A program made the translations under genes and the position numbers. The notes below the pieces were generated by a model. It was not told the origin of the DNA. It made no database searches and saw nothing but the letters and a program-made list of their open reading frames with translations. A stretch of DNA of 12,968 bases from Pedobacter sp. (GTDB lineage: Bacteria; Bacteroidota; Bacteroidia; Sphingobacteriales; Sphingobacteriaceae), in NCBI GenBank assembly GCA_028287885.1, contig JAQBOT010000221.1:1-12968 (forward strand), given 5' to 3'. Positions 1 to 8,888 of the stretch are shown in pieces. Within the stretch, counting starts at the first letter, position 1. Each line of letters starts with the position of its first letter.

Positions 1-1
1 C

Positions 2-1516
2 ATCAAGAAGTTCGATCTCGGTTATTCTCCAGACTCCTGGGATGCGCTAATTAGCAGTGCCGTAGGCGCCGGCCATAAAGAGGAATACCTGGAACGCACC
101 GGTCTTGCCATTAAAAACGACAAAGGCAAGTTGTACGACCGCTTCCGCGGTCGTGTAATGTTCCCAATCCACAACTTTACAGGGCGGGTAATTGGTTTTG
201 GCGGAAGAACCTTAAAGACCGACAAAAACGTCCCCAAATATGTCAATTCTCCAGAAAGTGACATATATCATAAGTCGAATGTACTTTATGGCTTATATCA
301 CGCTAAAAAGGCCATCCGCGAGACTGATAACTGCTACCTTGTGGAAGGCTATGCCGATGTGCTTTCTGTACATCAGGCGAACGTAGAAAATGTGGTTGCC
401 TCTTCAGGTACATCACTTACTACAGAGCAAATCAGGCTAATCGGCCGCTTTACCCAAAATGTCACCATCTTATATGATGGCGATGCTGCCGGTATCAAAG
501 CATCCTTAAGGGGATTGGATATGATCCTGGAAGAAGGTTTGAATGTCAAGGTCGTCAACTTCCCTGACGGACATGACCCAGACTCCTATATGCACCTTGT
601 TGGTGCGGGTGCATTCAAACTCTACATCGAGAATAATCGCAAAGACTTTATCCTGTACAAGGCCAATACCTTACTCAAGGAAGCCGGTACAGATCCAATA
701 AAAAGAGCCGGAATCATCAGGGATATTGTAGAAAGTATTGCTAAGATTCCAGACAACATCAAAGCTTCCGTTTTCATCAGAGAATGTAGTCACCTGCTGC
801 AGGTTGAAGAACGCATTTTACTTGCGGAACTCAACCAGATGCGTGCAGCGAAGTTTAAGAAAAGCAATTCACAGCAACAACCATACAGTCCGCAAAACCA
901 GCAAAACAATTCGCCGTACAGCGATGGCCCTCCGGAAAACCTGTTTGACGACTCGCCAGGTGCGTCTGTTGCGCCAACAACAGTTGATGATGAAGAACTT
1001 CAAGAGCAGGAGATTGTACGTCTGCTGCTTACCTATGGCCATGAGCTGGTAAATTGGGACAAGATAGACAACATGTTTATCGGCTCTTTCATCATCCAGA
1101 ACCTGTCTGATGTAAGCTTCAAACACGAAATCTGTAAGCGGATCATAGCCGAATATCGGGATGAGATTGAAAACGGTCATCTGCCTGTTGCCAATCAATT
1201 CATTAAAAGTGAAGACCGGGAAATTGCAGATCTCACCATTACCCTTTCTACTTCACCATATACCTTAAGTGAGAACTGGTACAATAAACACCAGATCTAT
1301 GTGCGTGACGAAAGTGTAAACCTCAAAGCAACCATCCTCGGCGGGATATTTCACCTGAAAAAGAAAAAGGTAGATCAGATCCTACTGGATGTCTTGCAGG
1401 AAATCAAGGTAGAGCCAGACCCTGTAAACCAGGAAATCCTTATGCAACGTTATGCCTACATCAAAAATGTAGAAAAAGAAATATCAAAATTCCTTGGTTC
1501 TGTTATTCTTAAATAA
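2..1516 (+). CDS. dnaG: DNA primase DnaG, C-terminal part (5' end outside window)
   Basis: DnaG synthesises the RNA primers for chromosome replication and docks on the DnaB helicase. The frame is open from base 2, giving 504 visible residues. The N-terminal zinc-binding domain and the start of the polymerase core, roughly 150 residues by family length, lie to the left of the window. Visible are the core motif RFRGRVMFPI (about residues 47-56), and the TOPRIM fold with the catalytic glutamate in LVEGYAD (E115) and the metal-binding pair in YDGDAAG (D159, D161), followed by PDGHDPDSY. A low-complexity Gln/Asn/Ser/Pro linker spans about residues 285-330. It leads to a helical C-terminal domain, which in this family binds DnaB. 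The gene ends in TAA directly against the next ATG. The identity is secure; only the missing 5' end limits it. Confidence 0.96.
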   Translation: MKKFDLGYSPDSWDALISSAVGAGHKEEYLERTGLAIKNDKGKLYDRFRGRVMFPIHNFTGRVIGFGGRTLKTDKNVPKYVNSPESDIYHKSNVLYGLYHAKKAIRETDNCYLVEGYADVLSVHQANVENVVASSGTSLTTEQIRLIGRFTQNVTILYDGDAAGIKASLRGLDMILEEGLNVKVVNFPDGHDPDSYMHLVGAGAFKLYIENNRKDFILYKANTLLKEAGTDPIKRAGIIRDIVESIAKIPDNIKASVFIRECSHLLQVEERILLAELNQMRAAKFKKSNSQQQPYSPQNQQNNSPYSDGPPENLFDDSPGASVAPTTVDDEELQEQEIVRLLLTYGHELVNWDKIDNMFIGSFIIQNLSDVSFKHEICKRIIAEYRDEIENGHLPVANQFIKSEDREIADLTITLSTSPYTLSENWYNKHQIYVRDESVNLKATILGGIFHLKKKKVDQILLDVLQEIKVEPDPVNQEILMQRYAYIKNVEKEISKFLGSVILK

Positions 1517-1879
1517 ATGGCATTACATTTAGAACTTGGTACATTCGGTGAGCAGCTTGCAAAGCAGTACCTTATTGACAAAGGATACCGGGTGCTGGAG
1601 CAGAATTGGCGTCATGGACGGGCAGAGGTAGATTTAATTATGAGCCAGGACGGCAAGATCATTTTTGTGGAAGTTAAAACCCGCAGATCTGATGAGCATG
1701 GGCATCCGGAGGAGTTTGTAGATTGGAAGAAAGAGAAACAGCTTGAATTTGCTTCCTCCGCGTACATTGATAAGAAGAACCATAAAGGGGAGATCCGTTT
1801 TGATATCGTTGCAATTGTATTTGAAAATAAAGAGATTTATAACATTAACCACATTGAAGATGCGTTTTGGCCTAACTAA
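1517..1879 (+). CDS. YraN/UPF0102 family putative endonuclease
   Basis: A 120-residue protein of the YraN (UPF0102) family, which has a PD-(D/E)xK nuclease-like fold and no firmly established role. The N-terminus has the usual GxxGEQLAxxYLxxKGYRVLEQNWR pattern. The putative active site is visible as AEVDLI (about residues 36-41) and FVEVKTR (about 50-56), supplying the acidic residues and lysine of the nuclease core. Many relatives read GEIDLI; here the first glycine is alanine but the glutamate and aspartate remain. The ATG abuts the dnaG stop with no intervening base, so it is probably translated from the dnaG transcript. The end overlaps the following gene by 20 nt in another frame. Length is normal for the family. 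Function is inferred from the fold only. Confidence 0.9.
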   Translation: MALHLELGTFGEQLAKQYLIDKGYRVLEQNWRHGRAEVDLIMSQDGKIIFVEVKTRRSDEHGHPEEFVDWKKEKQLEFASSAYIDKKNHKGEIRFDIVAIVFENKEIYNINHIEDAFWPN

Positions 1880-2933
1880 AAAGAACCTAAGTATTGCCGC
1901 TGCAATTGTCCTTTCCCTAACTGCTTTCGCTGCCTGTAAAACCGAAAAAACGTCCACTGCAATTGGCTTTAAGTTGCCAGAGCAGGGCAAAGAATATGTG
2001 CTTGGTCAGGATGTCCGTTTGGAGCTCGATGTTCCGCAGGGTGCAAGCGTTTCTGGGGTAACCTATATGTTGGATGATAAAGTGCTCGGATCCCAGTCCA
2101 ACGGACAGCCTTTTACCTTCAAAACAACAGATCTTTCTCTCGGCTATAAGCTGGTGTCCGCAATAATTAACCACGAGGATAAGAAAGATACAGCTACGGT
2201 GAACATTGTGTTTAAGTCGCCGGTAAAGCCGGCACTTTATAGCTACCAGGTTGTTAATACCTTCCCCCACGATACCACATCCTATACACAAGGCTTAGGG
2301 TACTACGACGGCAGGTTCCTTGAAAGTACCGGTGAGAACGGGCAATCTACCTTGCGCTGGGTAGATCCAAAAACCGGAAATGCCATCAAAAAGATTGATA
2401 TCGATAAACAATACTTCGGAGAAGGCTCAACCCTTGTCAACAATAAAGTAATCATGCTTACCTGGCAGCACAACATGGGTTTCGTGTATGACGCCGAAAC
2501 CTTCAAACAACTAAGCACTTTCCCTTACCAGAACAGCCGTGAAGGCTGGGGCCTTACCTTCGATGGCAAGCAACTGCTTAAATCGGATGGTACCAACCGC
2601 ATCTGGTTCTTAAACAAAGACAACATGAAGGAAGAGCGGTTTATTGATGTATTTGATGATAAAGGCCAGGTAGATCAGCTCAATGAACTCGAATACATTG
2701 ACGGTAAACTCTATTCGAATGTCTACCAGACCAGTAAAATTGCTATCATTAACCCCAATAGCGGAGTTGTAGAGGCTTATATCGATGCCACAGGTATTCT
2801 ACCGAAATCAGACACGTACATGAACACAGACGTTCTTAATGGAATTGCCTGGGATAAGCAAGGCAAACGCTTATTTATCACCGGAAAGAAGTGGGACAAG
2901 CTGTTTGAGATTAAAGCGGTACCGGCAAAGTAA
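1860..2933 (+). CDS. Glutaminyl-peptide cyclotransferase, lipoprotein
   Basis: Predicted glutamine cyclotransferase of the plant/bacterial beta-propeller type, which converts N-terminal glutamine of peptides to pyroglutamate. I place the start at the ATG at 1860, giving 357 residues, because it begins a lipoprotein signal: basic MRFGLTKK, a hydrophobic run, then a lipobox-like FAAC with Cys26. The frame is open further upstream, but that part lies inside the preceding gene and has no signal peptide. After a domain of about 100 residues resembling an Ig-like fold, the propeller carries family landmarks: FPHDTTSYTQGL, FGEG, LTWQ, GWGLT, SDGT, LNELE, DVLNGIAW and FITGKKW. The protein is probably anchored in the envelope with the propeller outside the cytoplasm. 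It overlaps the upstream gene by 20 nt, suggesting coupled translation. The physiological substrate is unknown. Confidence 0.9.
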   Translation: MRFGLTKKNLSIAAAIVLSLTAFAACKTEKTSTAIGFKLPEQGKEYVLGQDVRLELDVPQGASVSGVTYMLDDKVLGSQSNGQPFTFKTTDLSLGYKLVSAIINHEDKKDTATVNIVFKSPVKPALYSYQVVNTFPHDTTSYTQGLGYYDGRFLESTGENGQSTLRWVDPKTGNAIKKIDIDKQYFGEGSTLVNNKVIMLTWQHNMGFVYDAETFKQLSTFPYQNSREGWGLTFDGKQLLKSDGTNRIWFLNKDNMKEERFIDVFDDKGQVDQLNELEYIDGKLYSNVYQTSKIAIINPNSGVVEAYIDATGILPKSDTYMNTDVLNGIAWDKQGKRLFITGKKWDKLFEIKAVPAK

Positions 2934-2940
2934 CAATAAG

Positions 2941-3465
2941 TTATTTCTTGTCTACTGCATTTTCACTGATGTAGCCGTTAAAGGAGATTGGTTGCCTGTT
3001 TGGGTTGTTTACACTTAAGCTGGCATATCCACTCTCAGACACGTTCAAAATCAATTGTTGTCTGTCTTTAGTATCTTTTGGATCAATGATAATGGTCCAG
3101 TTCTTTTTTTTCTTTACTGATGAATACTTAAAATCCTTAGACTTGAACCGTGTTCCTGCCTCTTTTGGATCCATGGATGGCGTGTACGACCTTCCAAAAT
3201 AAGGTAGGTAGGCTACAACACTGTCTTTTGTTATCCGCACATCATATTGCGAACCGGAAAGATTGATGATCGTATTTTGCCCGTTTGGCATGCTGTTCAG
3301 AACTTGATTAAGTGCATTACTTTGCATCGGAACGGCACGCGTGGCAATGAAGCTGAAGTTCTGATCGCCAACGATTTTGGCCGTTGTTGCTTTGTCTGTC
3401 TGAGCAGAAACCTGAACAGCAGTTAATGCAAAGATAAAAGCGAAAATATAGCTGAGTTTTTTCAT
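2941..3465 (-). CDS. Exported DUF4251 domain protein
   Basis: A 174-residue exported protein of the DUF4251 type, a Bacteroidota family of unknown function. Residues 1-21 form a signal peptide (MKK, hydrophobic core, likely cleavage VSA|QT). The mature part is beta-rich and shows the family pattern: F(S)FIATRAVP, then SQYDVRITKDSVVAYLPYFGR, a basic cluster SVKKKKNWTI, and SGYASLSVNNPNRQPISFNGYI at the end. There is no lipobox, so it is probably periplasmic. It converges with the cyclotransferase gene with only 7 nt between the stops. It lies downstream of the M16 operon but behind a strong terminator, so it probably has its own promoter within 3466-3550; I could not find a TAnnTTTG element there. 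No function can be assigned. Confidence 0.85.
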   Translation of the reverse strand: MKKLSYIFAFIFALTAVQVSAQTDKATTAKIVGDQNFSFIATRAVPMQSNALNQVLNSMPNGQNTIINLSGSQYDVRITKDSVVAYLPYFGRSYTPSMDPKEAGTRFKSKDFKYSSVKKKKNWTIIIDPKDTKDRQQLILNVSESGYASLSVNNPNRQPISFNGYISENAVDKK

Positions 3466-3550
3466 GACTGTTTGATTGTATGTACTTAATATTAAACAAG
3501 GTAGCTTTTAAAAGGTTTAATCAGGGATTGTCAAGAAATCGTATAAACAT

Positions 3551-3585
3551 AGAAAAGACGGACAGTTACTCGAACTGCCCGTCTT
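3551..3585 (-). terminator. Rho-independent terminator of the pgi-M16 operon
   Basis: A 13-bp inverted repeat (3555-3567 and 3573-3585; arms AAGACGG[A/G]CAGTT with one G-U wobble) encloses a 5-nt loop. Read on the minus strand it is followed by TTTTCT, the U-run expected of an intrinsic terminator. It begins about 30 nt after the stop of the M16 partner gene at 3614. A shorter T-run on the plus side (CTTTT) could give weak activity in the other direction, but no plus-strand gene reads into it closely. Confidence 0.85.
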
Positions 3586-3613
3586 CTTTTAGACCAATAT
3601 GGTCTTTTGCTCC

Positions 3614-5695
3614 TTAAAGGAAATCAGTAGGTTTTAAACCTGAATTAATCTTAATTTCTTTAATCGTAATCACAAACTCCTGCGCACCTGCAGGCGTTTG
3701 TACACTTTGATTCATTTTGTATGGCAAAAGGATATTACCTGCTTTGCGGTAATCGCCATATTCCACAGTAATTGTTAGATCAGCACCGTTCTGTTTTACC
3801 GTACGCTCTTCTTTAAGCAGCAGGCCGGTGTTTACATCATAGTATTCCGTTTTTTTCAAACCTGCAGCCGAGGTAACATTTAGCTTATACGCGTCCGCAG
3901 TACCTACTTTCACCGTACCTGCAACTTCAACCTTGCTGTCAGCCCCGTAGTACAACTGTTCAAAAATGCCTTTCTTAGCTTTTTTCTCAGCGATTTCAGC
4001 CGGAGTATATTGAATCTTAGATGGGCCTTGTGATTTAGTTCCTGTAGTTCCATTAAACACGTCCTTCATTACCGCAGTACCGTTCATAGATATCTCATTG
4101 CTTTCCAGGTTCGGCGCCAACTGCTTCATATTGGCAGCAAGTTTCTGTCCCTGAACTTCAAAGTCTGCAATCTGCTCAATGGAATTAACCTTTTTCAATT
4201 CCGCCTCTCCGCCTATAGCAGAGATGTATTTACTGATCACTTCCGTAGCCGTTTTCTTCGGGCCTGCAGCAGCTGTGGTAGCGGTTGCAGTTACCGGATT
4301 GGCATAGCTATCGTACAACTTCACCGGGTAACCCAATTTGCTCAGACCAGGAAGCACAGTTTCTTGTTTTCCCACAACGATTACCCTGGCATTATCATGT
4401 CCAAAGTACTTCTTACTCACGCGCAAAATATCATCTGGCGTAACTGCATTGATTTTTTGAAGATAGGTGCGATAGAAATCCTTAGGCAAGTTGTTAATCA
4501 GAATGTTGCTTGCAAAAGCTGCTGTACGTGCCGGATTCTCCAGGCCTAACGCAAAAGATCCGTTATAAAGGTTTTTGGCGTTTTGTAGATCTTCTGCACT
4601 CACTTTCTCGGTACGCATAACATTAATTTCTTTCATGAACTCAACTACAGCGCTGTCCACTTTTTCATTTCTAACTGCTGCGGTTGCAGAGAATTTAGAC
4701 TGGAAACGTCCAGAACCTGCCGAAGAATATGCGCCGTAAGTAAAGCCATGTTTCTCCCTTAAGTTTCTGAATAACTTTGCGTCAGACCCACCACCCAAAA
4801 GTTCGTTTGCCAATAACACAGCATGGTAGTCCGGGCTGCTTAATGGTAGATCGATCAGGTTGGCAACGGTTATTTCCGACTGTACTGCAGAGGGCAGGTC
4901 AATCACATCAATTTCCGTTTTAGCTGTATTTGATGCTTTAGGTATAACTGGTAAAGCAAGCTTATTGCCTTGCCAATCTCCAAAGGCCTTCATAGCAAGT
5001 GCTTTTGCTGCTTCTGGTTTAATGTCGCCTACAAAAGTTAAATATCCTCTTGAAGGCGTTACATATTTGCTATAAGCGGCTTTTACATCGTTCAGCGTAA
5101 GACCGCTGATGGACTTTTCAGTCGAAAACTCACCCATTGGGTTTTTCGTTCCGTAACTTATCGCGTTCACCACACGAGCTGAGATTGCTGTCGCGCTACG
5201 TTCTGTAGACTTTAGTCCTGTAATAGCCTGTGATTTTAGCTTTTCAAACGATGCTTGTGGGAAAGAGGGATGACGTAAAGCTTCAGCCATCAACATAAAC
5301 GCATTGTCAAAGTAACGCGTTAACGCGGAAGTAGAACCTCCACTACCGGAAACATTCACATCGGCACCCAGCAAATCAACGGCTTCATCAAACTGTGCCT
5401 TCGTCTTTGTGGTCGTACCTTCGTTTAGCATGCCGCCCATAATCGTTATCACACCTGCTTTGCTTCCTTCCGTAATTGGACCGGCATCAATGCTGTATGT
5501 GGCAGTTACCTTAGGCAGCTTGTGGTTTTCTACAACCAACACCGTAATGCCATTTGCCAACTTATAGATAACCGGATCCGCAATCGTTATCGTTGGCGCA
5601 GGTCCTGGTTTAGGTTTTTGACTTCTGTCAAGTTTTTGCGCAACAACAGCCTGAGCGAAAAGCGTCGTTAGTGCAAGGATATATATCTTTTTCAT
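3614..5695 (-). CDS. M16 peptidase-like protein lacking the zinc motif, with extra C-terminal domain
   Basis: A 693-residue exported protein with a signal peptide (residues 1-19, VVA|Q). Residues about 45-430 form the two tandem M16 (insulinase/processing peptidase) domains. Where catalytic members have HxxEH, this protein reads GVITIMGGMLNEGT (81-94): T84, G87 and G88 replace the zinc ligands and catalytic Glu, so it should not bind zinc there. In the second M16 domain it keeps the substrate-binding pair R313 and Y320 in LREKHGFTYG, spaced 7 residues apart as in active M16 enzymes. After an Ala/Thr-rich linker (about 465-478), a further domain of about 215 residues, rich in beta strands, resembles the outer-membrane lipoprotein-sorting-like domains seen in Bacteroidota; that comparison is by eye. 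It lies 28 nt after the catalytic M16 gene and is presumably its partner subunit. Confidence 0.9.
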   Translation of the reverse strand: MKKIYILALTTLFAQAVVAQKLDRSQKPKPGPAPTITIADPVIYKLANGITVLVVENHKLPKVTATYSIDAGPITEGSKAGVITIMGGMLNEGTTTKTKAQFDEAVDLLGADVNVSGSGGSTSALTRYFDNAFMLMAEALRHPSFPQASFEKLKSQAITGLKSTERSATAISARVVNAISYGTKNPMGEFSTEKSISGLTLNDVKAAYSKYVTPSRGYLTFVGDIKPEAAKALAMKAFGDWQGNKLALPVIPKASNTAKTEIDVIDLPSAVQSEITVANLIDLPLSSPDYHAVLLANELLGGGSDAKLFRNLREKHGFTYGAYSSAGSGRFQSKFSATAAVRNEKVDSAVVEFMKEINVMRTEKVSAEDLQNAKNLYNGSFALGLENPARTAAFASNILINNLPKDFYRTYLQKINAVTPDDILRVSKKYFGHDNARVIVVGKQETVLPGLSKLGYPVKLYDSYANPVTATATTAAAGPKKTATEVISKYISAIGGEAELKKVNSIEQIADFEVQGQKLAANMKQLAPNLESNEISMNGTAVMKDVFNGTTGTKSQGPSKIQYTPAEIAEKKAKKGIFEQLYYGADSKVEVAGTVKVGTADAYKLNVTSAAGLKKTEYYDVNTGLLLKEERTVKQNGADLTITVEYGDYRKAGNILLPYKMNQSVQTPAGAQEFVITIKEIKINSGLKPTDFL

Positions 5696-5723
5696 GATTG
5701 TCTTTTATATTGATAGGAAGAAT

Positions 5724-7040
5724 CTATTGTTTTTTAGGTAAATAATACAAAACCACACGCTGGTCCTTGTTTAAGTACTTCTTTGCGATGTCTCTGATCT
5801 CTTCCTTGGTAATGGATTTAATCACGTTCAATTCTTCATTAATTTCGTTCGTGTTCTTGTTGTGGAAAGTATAGCCATCAGCCAAGTTTTCGGCCACGCC
5901 CAACATCCTGCTATTTGCACTAACAAAGCTGTTTTCAAACTGATTCTGCAGTTTTCTGAACTCATTGTCTGAGATCAGGTTGGTTTGCAGGTTCAGGATT
6001 TCCGCATCAATATCTTTTAAAAGATCATTCAATGGTGTATTGTTGTTAGGTAAAGCCAAGGCGATGTATGCACCCTGATCTTCCAGTGTATAGTTAAAAG
6101 CAGCTACTTGTAAAGCAGTCTTCTTCTCGTCTACTAGTTTTTTGTTTAATCTCGAGCTACCACCACCAGAAAGAACAGAACTGATCATCTCGAGTACCTT
6201 GCTGTCTCTGCTTTTCATACCAGGAACGCGGTAAGCAGTCATAATCGCCGGAATTTGAATATTCGCATCATACGCGGTGTCGATGATTTCTTTGGCAATC
6301 ACCGGAAGCGTGTACGTTTTCTTAATTACAGGCTCGCCTTTTGGCACCTCAGAAAAGTATGTTTTAACCAGGGCCCGAGTTTTTTCTACATCGATATCGC
6401 CAGCAATCGTTAATACAGCATTGTTTGGCGCATAGAATTTCTTAAAGAAAGCCAGGAACTCAGGTAGTTTAGCAGCATCTAAGTCGGCCATGGAGCCAAT
6501 TGTCGTCCACTCGTAAGGCGTTCCTTTAAACAAATCCTGGAAAATGTACTCTGCAAATTTTGCATAAGGTGCATTGTCAATGCGCATCCTTTTTTCTTCC
6601 TTAACTACTTCATTTTGCGTCTTTACGCCAACTTCATCAATTTTAGGGTGCAACATACGCTCACTTTCCAACCATAAACCAAGTTCCAGTTGGTTTGAAG
6701 GGAACATTTCATAGTAAAAAGTCCTATCCTGATTGGTGTTTGCGTTGTTCTGACCGCCATTGCTGCTCACAATTTTCATAAACTCACCACGTTTCATGTT
6801 GTCGCTGCCTTCGAAAAGCAGGTGCTCAAAGAAATGGGCAAAGCCCGTGCGGTGTGTGGTTTCATCCTTTGAGCCTACATGGTACATCACAGATACCGCA
6901 ACCACCGGCGCGGTTTTATCCTGATGGAGAATGACGTGTAATCCATTGTCTAGGTCATATTCCGTAAACTTAACCTGCTGCGCGGATGCAGTCAGGCAAA
7001 GACCGAAAATGGCCATGGTTAAGAGCAGTTTATGTTTCAT
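5724..7040 (-). CDS. Secreted M16 family zinc metallopeptidase (catalytic subunit)
   Basis: A 438-residue M16 peptidase with a signal peptide (residues 1-20, ASA|QQ), so it probably acts in the periplasm. The inverted zinc motif HFFEH (H69, E72, H73) is intact and sits in GFAHFFEHLLFEGS. The third zinc ligand is expected in NEVVKEEKR (E148 or E149). The second M16 domain, about residues 205-435, lacks the usual Arg...Tyr substrate pair: the matching stretch reads KKLVDEKKTALQV (300-312). Known bacterial M16B enzymes exist as heterodimers in which one chain gives zinc and the other gives Arg/Tyr, for example the Sphingomonas SPH2682/SPH2681 pair, and this gene and its neighbour fit that scheme. 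It follows pgi by 32 nt on the same strand and has no evident Shine-Dalgarno sequence. Confidence 0.94.
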   Translation of the reverse strand: MKHKLLLTMAIFGLCLTASAQQVKFTEYDLDNGLHVILHQDKTAPVVAVSVMYHVGSKDETTHRTGFAHFFEHLLFEGSDNMKRGEFMKIVSSNGGQNNANTNQDRTFYYEMFPSNQLELGLWLESERMLHPKIDEVGVKTQNEVVKEEKRMRIDNAPYAKFAEYIFQDLFKGTPYEWTTIGSMADLDAAKLPEFLAFFKKFYAPNNAVLTIAGDIDVEKTRALVKTYFSEVPKGEPVIKKTYTLPVIAKEIIDTAYDANIQIPAIMTAYRVPGMKSRDSKVLEMISSVLSGGGSSRLNKKLVDEKKTALQVAAFNYTLEDQGAYIALALPNNNTPLNDLLKDIDAEILNLQTNLISDNEFRKLQNQFENSFVSANSRMLGVAENLADGYTFHNKNTNEINEELNVIKSITKEEIRDIAKKYLNKDQRVVLYYLPKKQ

Positions 7041-7072
7041 CTTATTAGAATAGTTTGTTAATTTATTTGTGT

Positions 7073-8722
7073 CTATGCTCTCCAGGCTTTGTATTGATTG
7101 ATCAGACCATTTGTGGAAGCGTCATGGTTGCTTACTTCAGCCTCATCTTTTAACTGCGGAAGAATGCTTTTTGCAAGTTGCTTGCCCAATTCCACACCCC
7201 ATTGGTCAAAACTGAAGATGTTCCAGATAATTCCTTGGACAAAGATCTTGTGTTCATACAAAGCCAATAGACTTCCTAAAGTATAAGGTGTTACTTTCTT
7301 CAGTAAAAAAGAATTGGTCGGTCTGTTTCCTTCAAATACTTTAAACGGCGCCAGCTTCTCAATTTCCTCCTGGCTTTTGCCATCTTTCGTTAACTCTTCA
7401 ACGATCTGCTCTTCAGTCTTGCCGTTCATCAGCGCTTCTGTTTGTGCAAAGAAGTTCGACAATAAGATCTGGTGATGTTCCCCAATAGGGTTTAGACTTT
7501 GTGCAGGTGCGATGAAATCACAAGGGATCAGACGCGTTCCCTGGTGTATAAGCTGGTAAAATGCATGCTGCCCGTTTGTTCCTGGCTCACCCCAGATCAC
7601 CGGTCCGGTTTCATACGTAACATCATTACCGTTGCGGTCTACATGTTTTCCGTTACTTTCCATATCTCCTTGCTGGAAATATGCCGCAAAGCGATGCATG
7701 TATTGGTCGTAAGGCAAAATAGCCTGAGTTTCTGCATCGAAGAAGTTGATATACCAAATTCCTAGCAAAGCCATAATTACCGGCACATTGGTTTCAAATT
7801 CTGTCTTCTGAAAGTGCTGATCCGATGCATGTGCGCCGGCAAGCAGTTCCTTGAAGTTATCAAAGCCCAGGCTCAATGCAATAGGTAATCCAATGGCGCT
7901 CCATAAAGAGTAGCGGCCACCTACCCAATCCCAGAATTCAAACATATTCTCGGTATCAATCCCGAATGCAGAAACATCTTTTGCATTGGTTGATAAGGCA
8001 GCGAAGTGCTTGGCAATATCCGCCTCAGCCGCGCCAGATTGTAGAAACCATTCCCTTGCACTGCGTGCATTGGTCATTGTTTCCTGAGTGGTAAAAGTTT
8101 TCGAGGCCACCAGAAATAAGGTTGTTTCCGGGTCTACAGTTTTCAGTGTTTCAACCATATGTGTCCCATCTATATTCGACACAAAATGCATCGTTAAATG
8201 ATTCTTATAGGCTTTCAAGGCCTCGGTAACCATAACCGGACCAAGGTCCGATCCACCGATTCCAATATTAACAACATCGGTAATCGCTTTGCCAGTGTAT
8301 CCCTTCCAGCTGCCGGAGATAATCTGCTCGGAGAAGCTTTTCATCTTATCCAATACACGATTTACATCTTCCATCACGTTTTTTCCGCCCACGTTGATCG
8401 CCTGATCACTCTGATTGCGCAGCGCGATATGCAATACGGGTCGGCCTTCAGTCTGGTTGATCACCTCGCCACTAAACATCGCCTGTATGGCCTCATCCAG
8501 CTTGCATTCTCTTGCAAGTTGTATCAACAACGCCAGCGTAGTATCATTGATCCGGTTCTTCGAATAATCCAGTAGTATGTCGTCAAACAGCACTGTGAAT
8601 TTTTCAAAACGATCTTTATCCTCTTCGAAAAGTTCCTTAAGACTTTTGCTGCTGATGTCGATAAAATGATCCGCCAGGTATGTATAGGCCTTTGTTTCTG
8701 TGAAGTTAATTGATGGTAGCAT
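7073..8722 (-). CDS. pgi: Glucose-6-phosphate isomerase
   Basis: Cytoplasmic isomerase interconverting glucose 6-phosphate and fructose 6-phosphate in glycolysis and gluconeogenesis. The 549-residue product has the length of the E. coli enzyme, and the catalytic residues fall at the same numbers: E355 in [10 protein letters not shown]386 in [10 protein letters not shown] and K514 in GVELGK. Other landmarks are the sugar-phosphate loop [11 protein letters not shown] (152-162), [10 protein letters not shown] (206-215), [14 protein letters not shown] (265-278) and the C-terminal signature at 497-514. The start is the ATG at 8722, which gives a normal N-terminus. It is the first gene of a minus-strand run with the two M16 genes (gaps 32 and 28 nt). 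It is divergent from prfB across a 166-nt spacer. Nothing is missing. Confidence 0.98.
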   Translation of the reverse strand: MLPSINFTETKAYTYLADHFIDISSKSLKELFEEDKDRFEKFTVLFDDILLDYSKNRINDTTLALLIQLARECKLDEAIQAMFSGEVINQTEGRPVLHIALRNQSDQAINVGGKNVMEDVNRVLDKMKSFSEQIISGSWKGYTGKAITDVVNIGIGGSDLGPVMVTEALKAYKNHLTMHFVSNIDGTHMVETLKTVDPETTLFLVASKTFTTQETMTNARSAREWFLQSGAAEADIAKHFAALSTNAKDVSAFGIDTENMFEFWDWVGGRYSLWSAIGLPIALSLGFDNFKELLAGAHASDQHFQKTEFETNVPVIMALLGIWYINFFDAETQAILPYDQYMHRFAAYFQQGDMESNGKHVDRNGNDVTYETGPVIWGEPGTNGQHAFYQLIHQGTRLIPCDFIAPAQSLNPIGEHHQILLSNFFAQTEALMNGKTEEQIVEELTKDGKSQEEIEKLAPFKVFEGNRPTNSFLLKKVTPYTLGSLLALYEHKIFVQGIIWNIFSFDQWGVELGKQLAKSILPQLKDEAEVSNHDASTNGLINQYKAWRA

Positions 8723-8727
8723 AATTG

Positions 8728-8735
8728 TAAATTTA
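8728..8735 (-). promoter_or_regulatory. Possible -7 element for pgi
   Basis: On the minus strand TAAATTTA matches the Bacteroidota -7 consensus TAnnTTTG at 7 of 8 positions, counting the two free ones. It lies 5 nt before the pgi ATG, the same spacing as the two better elements in this window. The sequence is AT-rich and self-complementary, so a chance match is likely. I found no good -33 element upstream. A second near match (CTAAAATA on the plus strand, 8742-8749) competes with it. Confidence 0.25.
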
Positions 8736-8851
8736 TATCAGCTAAAATAGCGCTTATTTGCTGTGTTTTACTGGCATGAATAGATATATAATTTCTGGAG
8801 TTGTATAATCACAACATTATTACCTTCAATACGGATCAGGTTTTTATTTGC

Positions 8852-8883
8852 TTGTGCGCCGAATCATAATTATTTTAACTTTG
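8852..8883 (+). promoter_or_regulatory. Bacteroidota-type promoter for prfB
   Basis: TAACTTTG at 8876-8883 is an exact match to the Bacteroidota -7 consensus TAnnTTTG. A TTG at 8852-8854 lies 21 bp upstream, within the usual spacing for the -33 element, though the fuller TTTG at 8847-8850 is 25 bp away. Transcription should begin about 5 nt after the element, essentially at the ATG at 8889, so the message may have almost no 5' leader. The rest of the 166-nt spacer to pgi shows no other clear signal. Confidence 0.65.
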
Positions 8884-8888
8884 TTTGC

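Noticed and set aside
1743..1859. Longer cyclotransferase start at 1743.
   Set aside because: The extension lies inside the YraN-family gene in another frame and would bury the lipoprotein signal peptide that starts at 1860.
869..2291. Several open frames of 109-124 codons on the minus strand within dnaG, the YraN-family gene and the cyclotransferase gene.
   Set aside because: All are antisense to genes with clear family motifs; their translations look like random composition without domains.
2912..2925. CGGTACCG palindrome near the end of the cyclotransferase gene as a terminator for the convergent DUF4251 gene.
   Set aside because: It has no loop and no U-run, and it lies within coding sequence.
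8198..8575. 125-codon open frame on the plus strand inside pgi.
   Set aside because: It lies antisense to the conserved pgi sequence, shows no recognisable motif and has no promoter; long shadow frames are common opposite real genes.
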